Source: Onchidella celtica
Taxonomy: Eukaryota > Mollusca > Gastropoda > Systellommatophora > Onchidiidae
DNA: 64,000 bases
Assembly (NCBI GenBank): GCA_963931925.1
Contig: OZ007570.1
Span: forward strand, 27,402,304 to 27,466,303
Reading direction: 5' to 3'
In this document: positions 12,158-25,542 of the stretch, piece by piece
Layout of the letters: the number at the start of each line of letters is the position of its first letter
How positions within the stretch are numbered: position 1 is the stretch's first letter
Notes under the pieces: generated by a model
What the model saw: only the letters and a program-made list of their open reading frames with translations
What the model was told of the DNA's origin: nothing
The model's database searches: none
Position numbers and translations under genes: made by a program

Positions 12158-15100
12158 AATGTCCGTAACTATTTCTTTTCTTACTTAAAGTAAGTTAATC
12201 ATTAATATAAATGTATTTTTAAAATCTTTTTTTTTGTTTGTTTGTTATACAATTGAGTGGACCTGTATTGTTTATCTAGTGCAGACGATTGTCAAAAGTT
12301 TCACATTCACACTTCGAAAATTTCTCGGAGATTTGGTAGAAGTGTGAATTCATGTCATAGGTTCATTGTTTTGTTCTCATTTTATTCTGGCGATTGACAA
12401 TAATTGGTCTTATTTTCTGAACACAAATGTCCAGCACGCAGTACTTTGGATCAAAATGAAAATGGTTGAACAGTCACCTTCTGCCCAAATCTGAAGGCTT
12501 GATTCCATGCCGCTCTATATCAGATTTAGTGAGTTTTTTTTTATAGTTTTATTTTAAACTCTTTTTTTTTTTTTGTAAACAAGTAGATTGTGATTTTGAT
12601 GGCTTCATTCCACTATTCAAATTACTTTGTATGAATGATTTTTTTCTTTCTTTTTTGTTTTTTATATTATTATGATCATAATGACTTGTCCATATTTTTT
12701 TCTTCGTAAAACAGGGAAAGAGCGGAGGTTGAGATAGATGCTCACAGAGTTCCGTTAATGAGCGAGACAGTTTAAAATGCTTTGCTCTGGTGACTGAACA
12801 GCACAAGTTTTTTTTTTTAACCCAACACTAACAGGTCGTAAATTTGTCCGGAAGAAAAAATATCATTGAATCGCAATACATGTCGGATTTCATATGTTGT
12901 TCTTGTTGAATGTTTACGATTTCGACCGTTTCTAAATGTAGCCTATTTAATAAAATAGTGATGTCAATAAAATTAATACCAGTGGACAGATACCTTGATA
13001 TAAAATTCAAAAACGTCTGTACAGTTTAATATTGAAGCTAAAGTGTCTGCATCTTTTTTATAATTGCAATGCGGCAAGATATTTCATTTTTACGACCCTC
13101 CTGCCCCCCCCCCTCCTGCGGGGGGGTGGGGGGTGGATAAAACACAGAGAAAAAAAAGAGGAAAAGACAACATACGAAAAAACAGAAAGAGAATGAAAGA
13201 GAAAGAGAGGGAGGAAGAAAAAAAATGAAAATAAGGATAGAGAAGAACAAGGAGGAAGAGGAGGAGAAGAAGAAGAAGAAGAAGAAGAAGAAGAGGAAGA
13301 CAGTAACTGGTTCATTGTTTCGCTGCAAAGCGTAAATCTAGTGTGTTATCAATCTGTCTCATTCTCGTTGGAGTCCCTGCCGTTGGTGCACCTAAACAGC
13401 AGAACACAATTGAAATGTCTGCACACTTCGTTCATCACTCCAGGTTCAGCAGTTGTTTCCTCATATATAAATATCACAGAACGTTTTCTGGTAAAAATTA
13501 ATGTCTTTGTATTTGCGATAAGAGGCTTTGCGCTGAATGGAGCTCTAGAGAAGGAAAGACAACAAGAGGACGTCCCGAGAGACGATGGAGAGTATTGTGC
13601 AGACAGATGGACAGGCATGGACAAAACGGAGGGAAGACAGAAGAATGGAGATCATCGGCGGAGGATATATGCTTTTCAGCTATGGTAATGTGGTAGTTCA
13701 AAAAGTTTACTTTTATTTTTTTTTTCAACAAAATGAGTTGTGGGGTTGTATAAAAATCTAATATATCTTGTGAAATAGTCAAATAGGTCATGCCACCCAA
13801 GGCCTTATCACAGAATGATGCTCACCATTCTAATGCTCATACAATGGTAAGGGGAGGGGGGGGGGTTGAAGCCAGGCGAATGAAAAACGTACACTGTTGG
13901 TTGTTGAGGAAAGGATTTGGGGGGGGGGGGGGAGAAGGAGGTAAAAATTGGTAAAATTGCGGGGTTCGGGCTTAATGGGTGGCCCCTGAGATTAACAAAT
14001 TATGTACTTCCCCGTTGCACGGGCATTACTGATCAATGGTTCGATGGTAAACTATATACGCCATGGTGAGTATTTAAGAAAAAACTTTTTTTTTTTCACT
14101 TTTCAGTTCCCGCTTACTCCTCTTCTCCTACCCTGCCATGCCTACCCTGTCTGTCTCTCGACTACACTACAATGCGAAATAGCGGGGCATCGATTTGTAG
14201 AGTTTAAAAACTAAAGAAAAAGGGCGAAAGTTGACACTCATTCTTGGTCATATAACGTACTTATCTATGTTGTCCTATTCAAGATATATACCTCATTTAG
14301 TTCTTGAACATTATGTGAGGTATTTTTTTTTATTTGTTCACTTATCATAAAGTCATAAGATTATAAATGTGAACGCATAGAAAAGTTAATGACAGTTGTT
14401 TCAAACTGTAGATCGTATTGCACACTAATTGTCCACTTTGTTCAATTTGTTGTTATTTATAATTATTGCTTAATACCACAGTTTTATTTCATTTTTGCAG
14501 AGTCAAAATGCAAACAAAAGAAAAAAAATGTACGTACCAAAGCCACACGTAAGAAATAACACAGAAACGACATAATAAAATGCAAAGGGAAAGGAAAACA
14601 AATCAAGCTTTCGATGGATTGATTTTCATCAGGAAAGAAATGTAACAGGATAGGAACTTGAACAAATAAAAAAATTGTAGAATTTTTCAAGTGTGTCTGA
14701 CTTTCAACTGGTGAGCTCTGACAAAAAGTATTCTATAAATATAGAGATGAGGTAATTTTTTTAGGTCAAGGATACAGAAACAAAGCGGTTTTTTTAATCA
14801 CTAAAAAAGAAAACAACAAAAAAACAAACAACTGAAATATTGCACAAACAACATCTCAAGCTGCAAATCTGGCATAAAAGGAAAGGTTTGAAAGACCATT
14901 AAATCAGCAATTTACAGATCGAATGCGACATGCAAAACACATAAAAGTAAGAAATGTAAGGCAATACAGAAATTCTAAACCATGTGATGATCTGAAAAGT
15001 TGTATTTTTCTTTTCCAATAGGTTAACTTCTTGTTAAAATTATTTTTCAAATTTATTTTTTAAAAAGTTGTTTTGTTCTTGGATAAATAGTGAGGGGGTG

Positions 15101-16002
15101 ACGTCCTTTGCAGCACGCTGAGTCTACACCAGAAACAGTACTTCATCCACGGTCACCTTGGGACCTTTCGCATCTGGTATGGGGCAAGTGCTCTAATCAC
15201 CAGGCCACTGTGCTGGCTAAATTTACTCTAAAACCATAATTATTAAATTAGTCTAAAATCGATGGCGGCATCAGTTTGGAGAGAGTCTGTGAAGAGGTTA
15301 AAAGACACCTCCATCACTTTGCATTTTTATTGTACACCTCCTCCTTCCCCCTCCCCTAAAAAGCGTATTCGTAAAAAAAAAAAAAGGCAAAATGTATATA
15401 TTTTCATGAAAAGGTAATCAGTATTAAACTTGATACTTTAGGTGTTACACCTTGAATCAGATACCATAGCACAGGTTTTTTCTTTTCCTATAACATCTCA
15501 TCACTTTTCATTTTTCACTTGCATTTTATGCCATACTCAGCATCATTCTGTGAACTCATATTAGCTTATTTTGTAATATGTGTTCCTGAATGACTACGGA
15601 TATTATCCATTCTAACTGTTTTGACAATGCAGTTATGATGTGACTCCTTCATGAGATACGATCTTAGTCCTGTAACGCATTTAGGCTACTTTGTCGCCAA
15701 ATGATGGGCGTGTTTTAAACTTTTAGTTAAGGCACCCAATAGTCACACCCAACCAAGTGCACATCTTACGCATGGCGACATTTAACAAGTAATTATCTCT
15801 TCATAAGCCAAAGCAAAGTGTACGCATTGAAGACAATGTTGATAAGATGACTAAAATGTACTCACTTTTCGGTGCCATTCTTGTGGGTGCAGCCATGACG
15901 TCAGAGTGTTGGCGTGGCTCTCACTTTATCTCTCTCTCTTTCTTTCTCTCTTCCCTCAAGTGTCTGGGACAAATTTCAGCTTTCCGAAAAAGTTTAAAAT
16001 GT
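12158..16002. other. Intergenic; purine-rich and poly-G tracts, SINE remnant
   Basis: The interval holds a GA/GAA-rich stretch (about 13140-13300, including an uninterrupted GAA run near 13262-13296) and a run of 14 G at 13919-13932. On the minus strand at about 15105-15215 there is a tRNA-like head with the string GATTAGAGCACTTGCC and a degenerate B-box region, probably an old SINE. ORFs at 13038-13328 on the minus strand are translations of the purine repeat, not genes. Confidence 0.45.
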
Positions 16003-16074
16003 CAGTGATGAAGTCTTCAAATCGAAGTTGAAATATTTCAGTGATGAAGTCTACAAATCGAAATTGAAATATTT
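16003..16074 (+). repeat. 36-bp tandem duplication
   Basis: Two adjacent 36-base units, 16003-16038 and 16039-16074, differ at two positions. Thirty-six is a multiple of three, and one frame reads SDEVFKSKLKYF followed by SDEVYKSKLKYF. The frame soon runs into T-rich sequence with no domain, so coding is not claimed. Confidence 0.85.
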
Positions 16075-19000
16075 CACGATCTTTGCCTCGAGCACAGTCA
16101 GTCCTCTGTGTCTCGTCCTTTTTGGAATGGACAGAGTTTTTTTTTGTTTTTTGTTTTTTTCTTTCTACTTTTTTTTTATTTATTCAATTTATGATAAACA
16201 GTATTTTGGACATTAGAGGTGTTCAGGAACAGAGACTGTCTTTCTTGAAACATTTGGTATCTCCTCAAGACGTTGAACTACAATAATTTATTTTCTTTGC
16301 AAATGATTCTAAAATGTCCAAGACGCATACTGTTCAATATTCATCATGATAAATTAGATGTAAATGCTAAAAAACATGAATAATTAATTAATAATTATTG
16401 GATAAGTATTAAATTCCTCGTACGTTTCTAGCCTTTTGTACTTTCTTGGAAGAAACGTCTCACTTTCTGCTCTCAAATGTGCACATACAGCAGTCAGTGG
16501 ATACAAGCCACCTGTATTTAATTAATTAATCTCAATGCTTGATAATCATTGGGCAGATTACTCAAGACCACAGACTGTGTTTCGCTGACTGAAACGTAAT
16601 CTGGTTGATGAAGCTACTTATAACTTTGAACAGTTACTTCAAAGGCGATTTTTCCGGATCTGATATTGGCGTTAACGTCACTCAGACGCTGAACAGCTGA
16701 AGCCAGAACTGTGTTAAGACATGATCTCAGAGAAGCTTTAAGACTTCCCTTGTTTGAATGACCCGCCCGACCAATCGATCTCTGGCCTCGCATAATTATC
16801 TGCCCTTGTGAAGAGCGCGCGTTGTGGATTATTGGTGATTTCTTCAAGACTTGCAGACAGACGGCCAGGAATCAAAGTGGGCGGGGTCAAAAGACGACAA
16901 GCCGCTGCTGTAGCGGATGACAGGAGGAAATATGGGCGTGGATTATATTTCTGGAATGACATCTGAGACAATGTGGACAGTTGAGAAAGGAATCAAGCCA
17001 TGTCTCGGCTACTACTGAAGATTAAATTGCCCTATCCTAACATAGGAACTTAGGAGTGTTGTTTCGATTTCGCTCTGAAAACCTGAAAGAACTATGGCGG
17101 TTCTGTAACATACATATGAGCGATGTGAAAAATGCGGTTGATTTTAAACCAGTTAAAATTTATTTCAAACGAAATATTTTAGGTCTGCCTCACACTGGAA
17201 GTCTTACTGTACAGAATGATCATTCCTCTTACCTCACGCCAATTTACCTCAGATGGAATCCACGTGGACTTAGGAGATTAATTGTAGAAGGGTCTCGTCC
17301 ATAGTGGTCACTTAAGAGAGATCACCACCATAGAATTGCTTATTGTTTTTCTAAGCAAGTTACGAGAGACTTTCAAATTCACCTATAGATTTCCAAGATG
17401 ACCTCCTCTCATAAATATCGAAAGATACCGTCAGTGGACTAGTGAGTGAGAGAATGGGTGGACTAAGTGAACTGGAGATTTGAATGGTCGCTGAGAAAGA
17501 GAGCGCATCATCAAAATAATTACACAGCCAACCTGGCGAGACTTTAATTTAATCGTCTGAAGTTAACAGTAATCATAACATTTCCTTCCATCGCCCGAAT
17601 CTTCTCCAGGTAACTTTATGGTCGTTTATTATGCAGGTGACCTCATACATGTGTTTGAGCGGCGACCTTCCTTAAACAAAGGCCTCTGCTCCAAAAGACC
17701 TCATACTTTCTATCAATCCGTGATGCCCGTTGACCTCGGGACCCTCTCCTACTAATGAGACTCTCTCGCAGACAGCCATTTTTCTGACAGGGATGGTATT
17801 CTCAATCATTATTAATAAGACATACTCTCACAGCAGGATAAACAATAAATTAACGCTCGTTGCTTTCAACTACTTCAACCTTTGACGTGACTTTTTTTTC
17901 GACACTATACTTTTCTGTGTTGCCTTGCGTTAGAAAAATAAATCCTCTAAGCCGTGCACTTTTGTGTAAGTTGGATTTGTTTTTTTTATAGTTCGTAGAT
18001 CGTTATTGAGAATATAATACTAAATTGTCATATGGTGATGGTTTGAAAAGGACTTTCCAAATAATGTTCGATGCTAAACACTGAGACATTATTTGAACAC
18101 ATTGTTATTCACGGGGTAGATAGGCCACTCCTCTGTAGACGTCACTTTCTCTGTAGCCAAAGATTGGCCCCTCCCAGGGCAAACACGTATACAAATACAC
18201 ATACACAAACCCCAGAAAGTTCCCTTCACGTCCAGCTATTTATGGACAACAGATAGGCCATTTTTGCGTTGGAAAGTAAGTTTTTCCGTCCACCGACTCC
18301 CATTCGCTTCACTGGGCGTCTCCCATTTTCCAGCTCCATCGGCGTAAATTACTGCAGGAAAGGTCGAAACGGAGAACATTTTTACTCCAGTTTCGTATCT
18401 TAGCTTAAGTCCGTAATGACTCAATCTCTGCCCGCGCCCATTTTCTCTCGTTGCGCTCCCTCAATTTGTTCCAAATCCAGCTGCCCTCTCCACATTTATC
18501 CGTTGACCAGTTGCGAAAATCTTTCATCCAAATGACCATCATCTGGAGATGTGAAAGGAAAGATCCGTAAGATAATCATCGTCATCTATTCCCTTTTAGT
18601 ATTCTCCAAATTCAGGGCCGTAAACTAGCTTTCGTCACCGTGTATAGCCTACTTTTCGAGGACAGAAGAGGGAATGTCCATGTAGACTTTTTACGTGAGA
18701 AATGATAATTGATTAAATCCTATTTGCTGTGAGGACCAAGGATAGAGGCCATATACTACGTATCAAAAGAAAAGGAATTTGGTATAAATTTAACTTATTA
18801 TGCAACCATTTCAATATTTGTCAAGATTTCTTTCTCCGAAACTCGAAAGTGGCCATTTATTTTTTACACTATTTAGACTTCAATACCCAAGATTTAAAGA
18901 AAAAAAAATCCTTTTATTATAGTTTTTCCGATCGCTCTTCTCTTCATGAATTAGAGCACATTTCGTTCTCTTATTGCTGTTTTCTTTGCCTTGCAGTTAC

Positions 19001-19126
19001 ACAGTGGCTTGGGGTTATGTGACCTGCAGCCAAGTCAGGAGCTGCAAAACCGGATGGTGCCTTCTTTATTTTAAAAATTGAATTCAAAATTTTACGCGCC
19101 AGACCTTAAAAAAAGTTCACAGTAGC
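16075..19126. other. Intergenic, no gene recognised
   Basis: The sequence is of mixed composition with little simple repeat between about 16550 and 17800. The patch 17580-17760 is repeat-free and contains TTTATGGTCGTTTATTATG, GGTGACCTCA and similar transcription-factor-like strings. It might be regulatory, but nothing in the sequence proves this. No coding sequence is supported. Confidence 0.4.
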
Positions 19127-19363
19127 TTAAAAAAGATCGGTCATGCGAGACACGGTCCTTAATGTGACCCCTCCCTTCGCCACCAGCTGAACATTTGCAA
19201 TATTATCCCTTGACTCAATCAGCTCTTCTAGTCTCATGACCACGGTCGCCACAGATCGAATCATTTTCTGCCTAGGATCAATAGTCATTTTGTCAGAAAT
19301 TGTGTCCCTCTGTTCCCTCCGGCGCCCAGGCCATCTCCGGCAGCTCTCACCATTTCTCCCCAC
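19127..19363 (-). other. Unassigned 78-codon open reading frame
   Basis: The minus-strand frame has mixed, protein-like composition. It is basic at its N-terminus (GRRREQRD), then a probable helix (VVMRLEELIESRDN) and a C-terminal part ending MTDLF. I do not recognise it. It could be a single exon or a decayed fragment, but no convincing donor/acceptor pair or neighbouring exon was found. It is listed because it is less repeat-like than other small frames in the desert. Confidence 0.15.
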
Positions 19364-22300
19364 TCCTCAGCACCTGTGCTTGTTCACAACCTCTCATAAC
19401 AAAAACGTTTCCCCCATTATCATCATCACCTTCTTCCTTGAGCGGTCGTGGAAATACGGAGCGTTGTCATTTTGTCTCACTGTAGAGTATGTCACCGCCC
19501 GCCATGGCTCTGTTGACTGGTGGCCTAAGGCACAATCCACACGATGTAAAGGGGAGTCTTCTCAGTCGGTTCTTTGACCGACAGCACACAATGCCTTACC
19601 ATAGAGGCACCACACGTGTTATGCTGCATCTTTGCTTGCTTACCCTATTTGTTTTAACAACATTTTATTTGACTTTACTACTTTAAATCCCTTGCTTATA
19701 CATGACTCACAAAACACGAATGTCTCATCAAGTACTTGCGCAACGTTCATCCAAAGATGTATGCCCAAAATCACGAGTATCTTTATTTTTCCACTGGATT
19801 TCGAGATGCTAATTTAACGGTAATACTAGGATAATGTTGACTTCTATTTGATGCAATAACTTAAATGTCACGCGTGTTTAAAATGCATCTTTACTCACAC
19901 ATAACTAACTGTTGACTCATCTTTATCATTTTTTAATTGCCTAATTCTGTATTAGCTCTTACGGGAACCATGTTTCATTCTTTGATGATCTCAAGCATTG
20001 TTTGATTTATTTAAATATCCGCCATTTGAATGTCATTTGCTATAGTTCTTTGATTTTCTGTTATTTAATGACGAGATTATTAATTAAAAAGAGGGCTCAG
20101 CAACAGCCTAGCATTTTCAAGTTGAAATGGCACAGGAAAACGCTGTCCAAACTTTGTGCATAGTTGTACTATTCGTTTTACGTTCGACAATATTTAGAAA
20201 CTGTCAACTACGTCAAGAATGATAACAATTATAACAGTAACAATAACAGATCCAGTGACAAGCACAAAGGGCAACATATTCAAGAAGTTAACATGATAGA
20301 AAAAAGAAAAAAACCAATAACGACAATAGGATAGCAGCCGAAGTTGATATTTACTTAAACTGGGAGGCTGGAGCGTGGCCAAAAGATTTTTAAAAAGCTG
20401 ATGTATGCCCTAGACAACTGGCAAAAAGGCCTATAATATAATAATCTTTCATCTGTAATGTTTTCACGTGGAAATACCTGTTTATCTCGAAGGTCTTCAG
20501 GTCTCTGGAGTTTTTTTTTGAAAATAATGGCTTTTATTAGAGGCGGATAGTATTTTACATTATAAGCCATTGTTGAACAATGAACACAACTCAGTATTTT
20601 CTCTATTTGGGTTTGTGATTAGTCTACGTGCCCCTTACAACTTTCTAAAAGAACATGGTTAGATCCACCGCTTCTGACTGCCTTTGGTCACCCATAAAGA
20701 CGCCTTACTGCTCACATACAAAGTCCAAAATAATGCGCCCTATTTCAGAAAATATACGGCAGTACCAACCGATTGTGTTACAGGCCTTTATTCTCTCTTC
20801 TCGGCTAGTTTCCCGTGAGATCCCAGAAGTGGCTATCCACAGACCTCAAAGGGTCTATTAGTAGGCCCAAAAACTTGAAATAATTGCTGTGAAAACGTTG
20901 CAAATTTATTGTAGAATATTTCTGTCATTTCTAGGCATCAGGTATTTTGTAATAATCCCAGTCGAAAAATAACATTAAATTGAAGTAGCATCCCTTTGTG
21001 AATAATTAACCACCCAATGTCCCAGGTACGATTGGGTTCACTCGACCTGCCTTGACCTATATTCAAAATAACTTTTACTCAACATGGCGGCGAAGCATTG
21101 CAAGGCTGTCCCACATCTCAATTTTGATGAGACGTAAAGGAACCGTACCAATGAGACAAAAGGTAAAGTACATCCATCTTGCCTTGATGAGAAAGCATTA
21201 GACAGTGGCAGTCTAAAGTTTACCCACGGCTCTCAAAGATTATTTGGCACGTATGTCCAGACACTGAAAAGATGCGCGCTTAATGCATTTTTGCCTGCGG
21301 ATGAAATTAAAAATTTAACAGATACGGACCGCAGCATTATGTTAGTTTGTTTTAAAAATTGGTATGGGTGTGGACTGGGCTTTGTATGTGCGTGGTGGTG
21401 TCTAACTATTCATTGTCCTTGTGTTTGAATTTCAGATAAGGTGTGAATATTAAGTCCGACAAGAATGGACCGTGATTTTAACAATGTAAACATAATACAA
21501 CATGAGGCGGATGCGAGAAGAGAAATGTTCGTCGCCTCGATACTCCTTGCTGATCATCTCAAGAAGGGGGGAACTAATAGAAAAATAGTTTGTAGTCGTT
21601 TACATTTGAATAATATATAAACTTACTTTCTTCGTGGCTCGTGACATTCAACAGAATAAACGTCAACAGATGTTGGTTCTTTTCGCTTTTTCGTCCTGTA
21701 ATTTGCATCACTCGTGAGTTCAACGTAATTATACAAAGATGAATTATTCAACTACTGTCTTCCCAGTGATGAAAAGTTTACTTTACTAACAAATTTGAGA
21801 TCATAAAGTAGCAGCAAAGAGAACCATACTGAAGGATACGTCTCTGATGTTTGTCAAGTGTCTGAGAAATATCTGACTATAACAAACGGTAAAAAAGGGG
21901 GTGGGGATTGGGGAGAGGGGGAGGGGGTGGGGAGGGGGGAGAGGGAGTGGTGTTTATTTCCCTCTGCTGATCTCAGAGTTACCAATCTGCCCATATTACT
22001 GAGAGTTGATAAACCTTGATGATGAGTTAGGGAACACATTTCCAAACTGGAAATCATGTTCTGCGTAGAATGAATATTATCTTAAAACGTTACCTTTGTT
22101 CTGCAGCACCAAGGGGGAGGGGGTTGAGGGAGAGAAGGATGGGGGAGGGGAGAAAGAGAAGGAGAGGGAGAAAGAGAGAGAGAGGGGGGAAGAAGAAGAA
22201 AATGAAGTAGAAAGAGAAGAAACAGGTAGAAACAACGATAGAGGACAATCCATGGACATACAAGAACACACTTGAACAAACTCAAGCCAAGAGAAACAAG

Positions 22301-23099
22301 ACATTCATAGTTACAACGGCGACCACACCGACAAGAAAACAGAGTAAATCAGTAACTTGAATAGACAGACCTAAGAGTAAAGCTCAGGTGAATAAGCTAA
22401 GACAACACAAATACCATTTATCAATAGTTAAAAATAAGATTTTTGGGAAAACCCAGCTGGTTGAATGTAGGCTGGACATCGAAAAGAGTGGTGAGTGGAG
22501 AAGGTGAGGCAAACAACTGGCCACGAGTAAGCTCAAACTACTCATATCAACTACTAATAAGTAATGCAATGTTTGTCGCACCTAAGAGCAAGGTTAAGAG
22601 GCTATAAAAGCAACATTACAGACTACTTCAACATCAAGAATTTAACTTCTACATCTCAAAGGAAAAACAACAACAACCACAACAACAAAAAACAAAATTC
22701 CTGCTAAAGTTTAATTTTCGTTTTTTTTTTTTTAGGGGGGCGGGGTTATTCACTGTTGGTTTGTGTATGTAGTTTTGAAGATATTTGTTTCACGAGGACT
22801 TTAGCCTAAGGCTGTTGATCCAACTTTTGTATGTTGGCAGTGCCGTCTTAACGCGTGGGCACAGTATTGCTCAGGGACCCCAAAGATTTAGGGTGCCCCA
22901 TGCATGCATATTTACAGGTTTTTTTTTGGAAACAAGGAAGAAATTCTGCCGCTGCCTATTGCTTTGTCCTGTGACCTACAACGATGTGTGGGCGGCTCTG
23001 TACGTAGCTATCAAAAATTGCAAGTCTATATATTAAATGGAACACGGTGATACAAAGCTGATTCCAGGGGGGAGCAGAGTTCGCCATGTTAATCCAGTG
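19364..23099. other. Intergenic, with G/A-rich low-complexity tracts
   Basis: Purine-rich low-complexity sequence lies at 21895-21950 (G-rich) and 22110-22200 (GA-rich). The minus-strand ORFs rich in S, P and L over 21854-22304 are translations of these tracts. Nothing else recognisable is present. Confidence 0.5.
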
Positions 23100-23102
23100 T
23101 TA

Positions 23103-23297
23103 GGGTAGCCACACAAAGGCCACCGAATTCGGTCACCGAGCCATTAGGCGCTTTAGGTGAGAAGAATTGCACTACATAAACGGACCGAATCTAGGTGGGC
23201 TCTGTGTGCAGTTGTTGAAATTATATAGTGCAATTCTTCTCACCTAAAGCGCCTAGTGGCTCGGTGACCGAATTCGGTGGCCTTTGTGTGGCTACCC
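23103..23297. mobile_element. Palindromic MITE with TTA target duplication
   Basis: Two arms of about 72 bases (23103-23174 and 23226-23297) are near-perfect inverted repeats around a loop of about 50 bases. The arms start GGGTAGCCACACAAAGGCC and contain the inner palindrome CCGAATTCGG. They differ at only one or two positions. TTA lies immediately outside both ends (23100-23102 and 23298-23300), matching the TWA preference of PIF/Harbinger transposases. High arm identity suggests either recent insertion or gene conversion between arms. No protein is encoded. Confidence 0.8.
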
Positions 23298-23570
23298 TTA
23301 GGCGCGAAACTAGCTCAGCCTAGCTCCAGCGCCACCTGACTTTTCTGGTCTTCTTGTCATTCGTCGGCTGTGGAGGGCAGGAAATCAATAAGTCATTGCC
23401 GAGTGCGGAGGATTGGTTGACAGACTAGTAAGGTAACGCCCATGTGTGATTTAGCTTTGTCAATAAATAGTCTTTGGGGAGGAGAAGGGAGATTCTTCCA
23501 TTAACTTTAAGGATCAGGATCATGTGGATGAGAAAAGGGGAAAGAGAAGGCAAGGAAAGAAGAAGATATC

Positions 23571-23817
23571 ACTTATCAAACAAGTGAGTATTAAAGAGGG
23601 AAAGAAAGAAGGAAGGAAGAAAGAATGGAAATACAGAAAAGAAAGAACATGAAAAAAACAAAAGCTAAGAAAATAAGAAAGAATAAAAAAGAAACAAAAG
23701 TAAGAAAAATAAGAAGGAAAGAAAGAAAGAAAGAAAGAAACATGAGTACGGAAGGAAAGAAAAAAAAGACAAAAGAACGAATGAAAAAGAAAGAAAGACA
23801 GAAAGAAAGAAAAATGT
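23571..23817 (+). repeat. GAAA-rich repeat, member 1 of an inverted pair
   Basis: The segment matches the reverse complement of 26405-26669 over its whole length. The match includes non-microsatellite strings at one end (ACTTATCAAACA, then AGTATTAAAGAGGG) and CATGAGTACGGAAGGAAAG in the middle. The two copies are therefore related by duplication or transposition and do not merely share base composition. The near-palindrome CACTTATCAAACAAGTG sits at the left boundary. Confidence 0.75.
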
Positions 23818-24204
23818 AAAAAATCAAATAGTTGAATAAATAATAGCACAACAGAATCACAACAAATAAAAATTAAAATGACAACAATGTTTTTTTTGTT
23901 TTTTTTATTGCTTTTATAACATTTATCTTTAAAACATCACAATGAAGCTGTGGTGGTGATTATAAAATAGTTCCAGTGGCCATGATGATGAATACGTGCT
24001 TTTAGTGATGTTGATTTGATGATTAAGACGATAATTTAACAGCACTGATCGTACACCATGCAATACGACTTAATGGTGATGCACAGGTCACAATGTGGCC
24101 AGCAGATTGTTGAGATGTAGAGAAAATAAAATCACTGGTCACTATAGACACAATGGCATCTGTGGGTTTTTTTATCCCAGCCCCACTCTACCCCTCCCCC
24201 CCCT

Positions 24205-24296
24205 CCACACACACACATAAATTCAGAATCGAGTCCACAGGCTAGCAATCCACACACACACACACAAATTCAGAATCGAGTCCACAGGCCAGCAAC
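24205..24296 (+). repeat. Tandem duplication of a 45-47 bp CA-containing unit
   Basis: Two copies (24205-24249 and 24250-24296) each consist of a CA microsatellite followed by AATTCAGAATCGAGTCCACAGG and AGCAA. They differ by CA copy number and a T/C change. Confidence 0.85.
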
Positions 24297-24327
24297 ACTA
24301 ATGGAGCAATTCAGGTCAATAGAATTT

Positions 24328-24469
24328 GTACTTTTGTTTTTTGGTATACTTCTTTAATCCCATCTGGGAAATTTGCCTTAGTGTCATTGCAACCCAGTTA
24401 CAACTGGAGCAGACACGTCGTCAGTGCAGCACCGGCACATTCGGAATGAGAGGCGAGCACCTTGCCCCT
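24328..24469 (-). mobile_element. Internally deleted tRNA-derived SINE
   Basis: Read on the minus strand, the tRNA-like head GGCAAGGTGCTCGCCTCTCAT joins, near TGCCGGTGC, directly to the 3' tail region. The tail carries the strings CCAGTTGTAACTGGG and GCAAATTTCCCA found in the full copy at 25543-26024. About 250 bases of the middle are missing. It is either a deletion derivative or a short subfamily. Confidence 0.7.
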
Positions 24470-25542
24470 CCCCAACATATTTTAAAACATGGAACCTTTG
24501 GCTTAAAAAAAAAATATGAAGTCTATTGTTTGAATTTAAATGTTTTTCAAATTTTAATGATGTCTTATAATGCATTCATGACTGATCATTTTTGCCTGTC
24601 CCGATACATTTAGACTGGTATTGTATAGAAAGACTCTTCTAAATAATTCTACAGTCATAGAAATTCTAAATTAAAATTACCAGATTTACATTGCCACAAG
24701 TTCATGAACCTGTCAAATAAGCTATACCGGTACTCATCATTTGCCACAATTATAAGAATTTTCTTGCCCTGAGCTAATTTCAGTGTGCCGAATGGTAAAA
24801 AATAGTGGATTCGCCCTGAAACAGCACTGTAATTCATCCGAGATTGAAAAAAGTGGGGAAAATATGCATAAAAGAAGATAAATAGATTTTCTACCATAGT
24901 CCTGTATTCAAGAACCCCTGGAATTTAACATTTTAGACCTGGAAAAGCCCTGGAAAACATTCCCACCTAGGTTTGGAATCCTGTATAAAGGTTTTAAGAA
25001 CTTGCACAGTTTTGAAACTTGATCCACATTTCACTCCTCAGCAACCTCCGCTCATTTTCCTTTCTTTACATCTAGTGAGTGAGAAACGGATAATATGCAC
25101 AGGAAATGTTTTCTAATAAAATGTTGTGGAAGAATGAATAAACCAATTGCCCGACGTTTTTCTTTCTTATTCTGAATTCAAGCAAAATCTTCCCATTTCG
25201 CCCCATAGCGACAAACCCTAATTTCTGAGTTTTTAATCTGCGTCAATTCAAGGTCATCTCTCGAGCTTCCTAATCAAAACGCACCAAATCTGACCCATCA
25301 AAGGTGCTAAACCCGTCTGTACTTTCTGAAAAAGGTAAGATCTACAACTTGAGTTAGAAACTTTAATACATGTACTCATCTACAAAACTCTTTTCAGATC
25401 CATACAAAACAAGCGATGAGAATTTTACCAATGTGATAAAATTTATACGGAACTATTTAATTTTATTTTGTGACATTTAGAAGCTGTCAATATGAATCCC
25501 AAATAAAATACCCAAATAGACCATGAAATGCGCCAACTAACT
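24470..25542. other. Intergenic, nothing recognised
   Basis: AT-rich sequence lies between two SINE copies. No coding sequence, simple repeat array or paired ends were seen. Confidence 0.5.

Noticed and set aside
13038-13328. Serine- and phenylalanine-rich minus-strand ORFs
   Set aside because: Produced by the GA/GAA-rich low-complexity tract.
23103-23297. microRNA precursor
   Set aside because: The arms are about 72 bases with near-perfect pairing and a TTA target duplication, which fits a MITE better than an animal microRNA hairpin.
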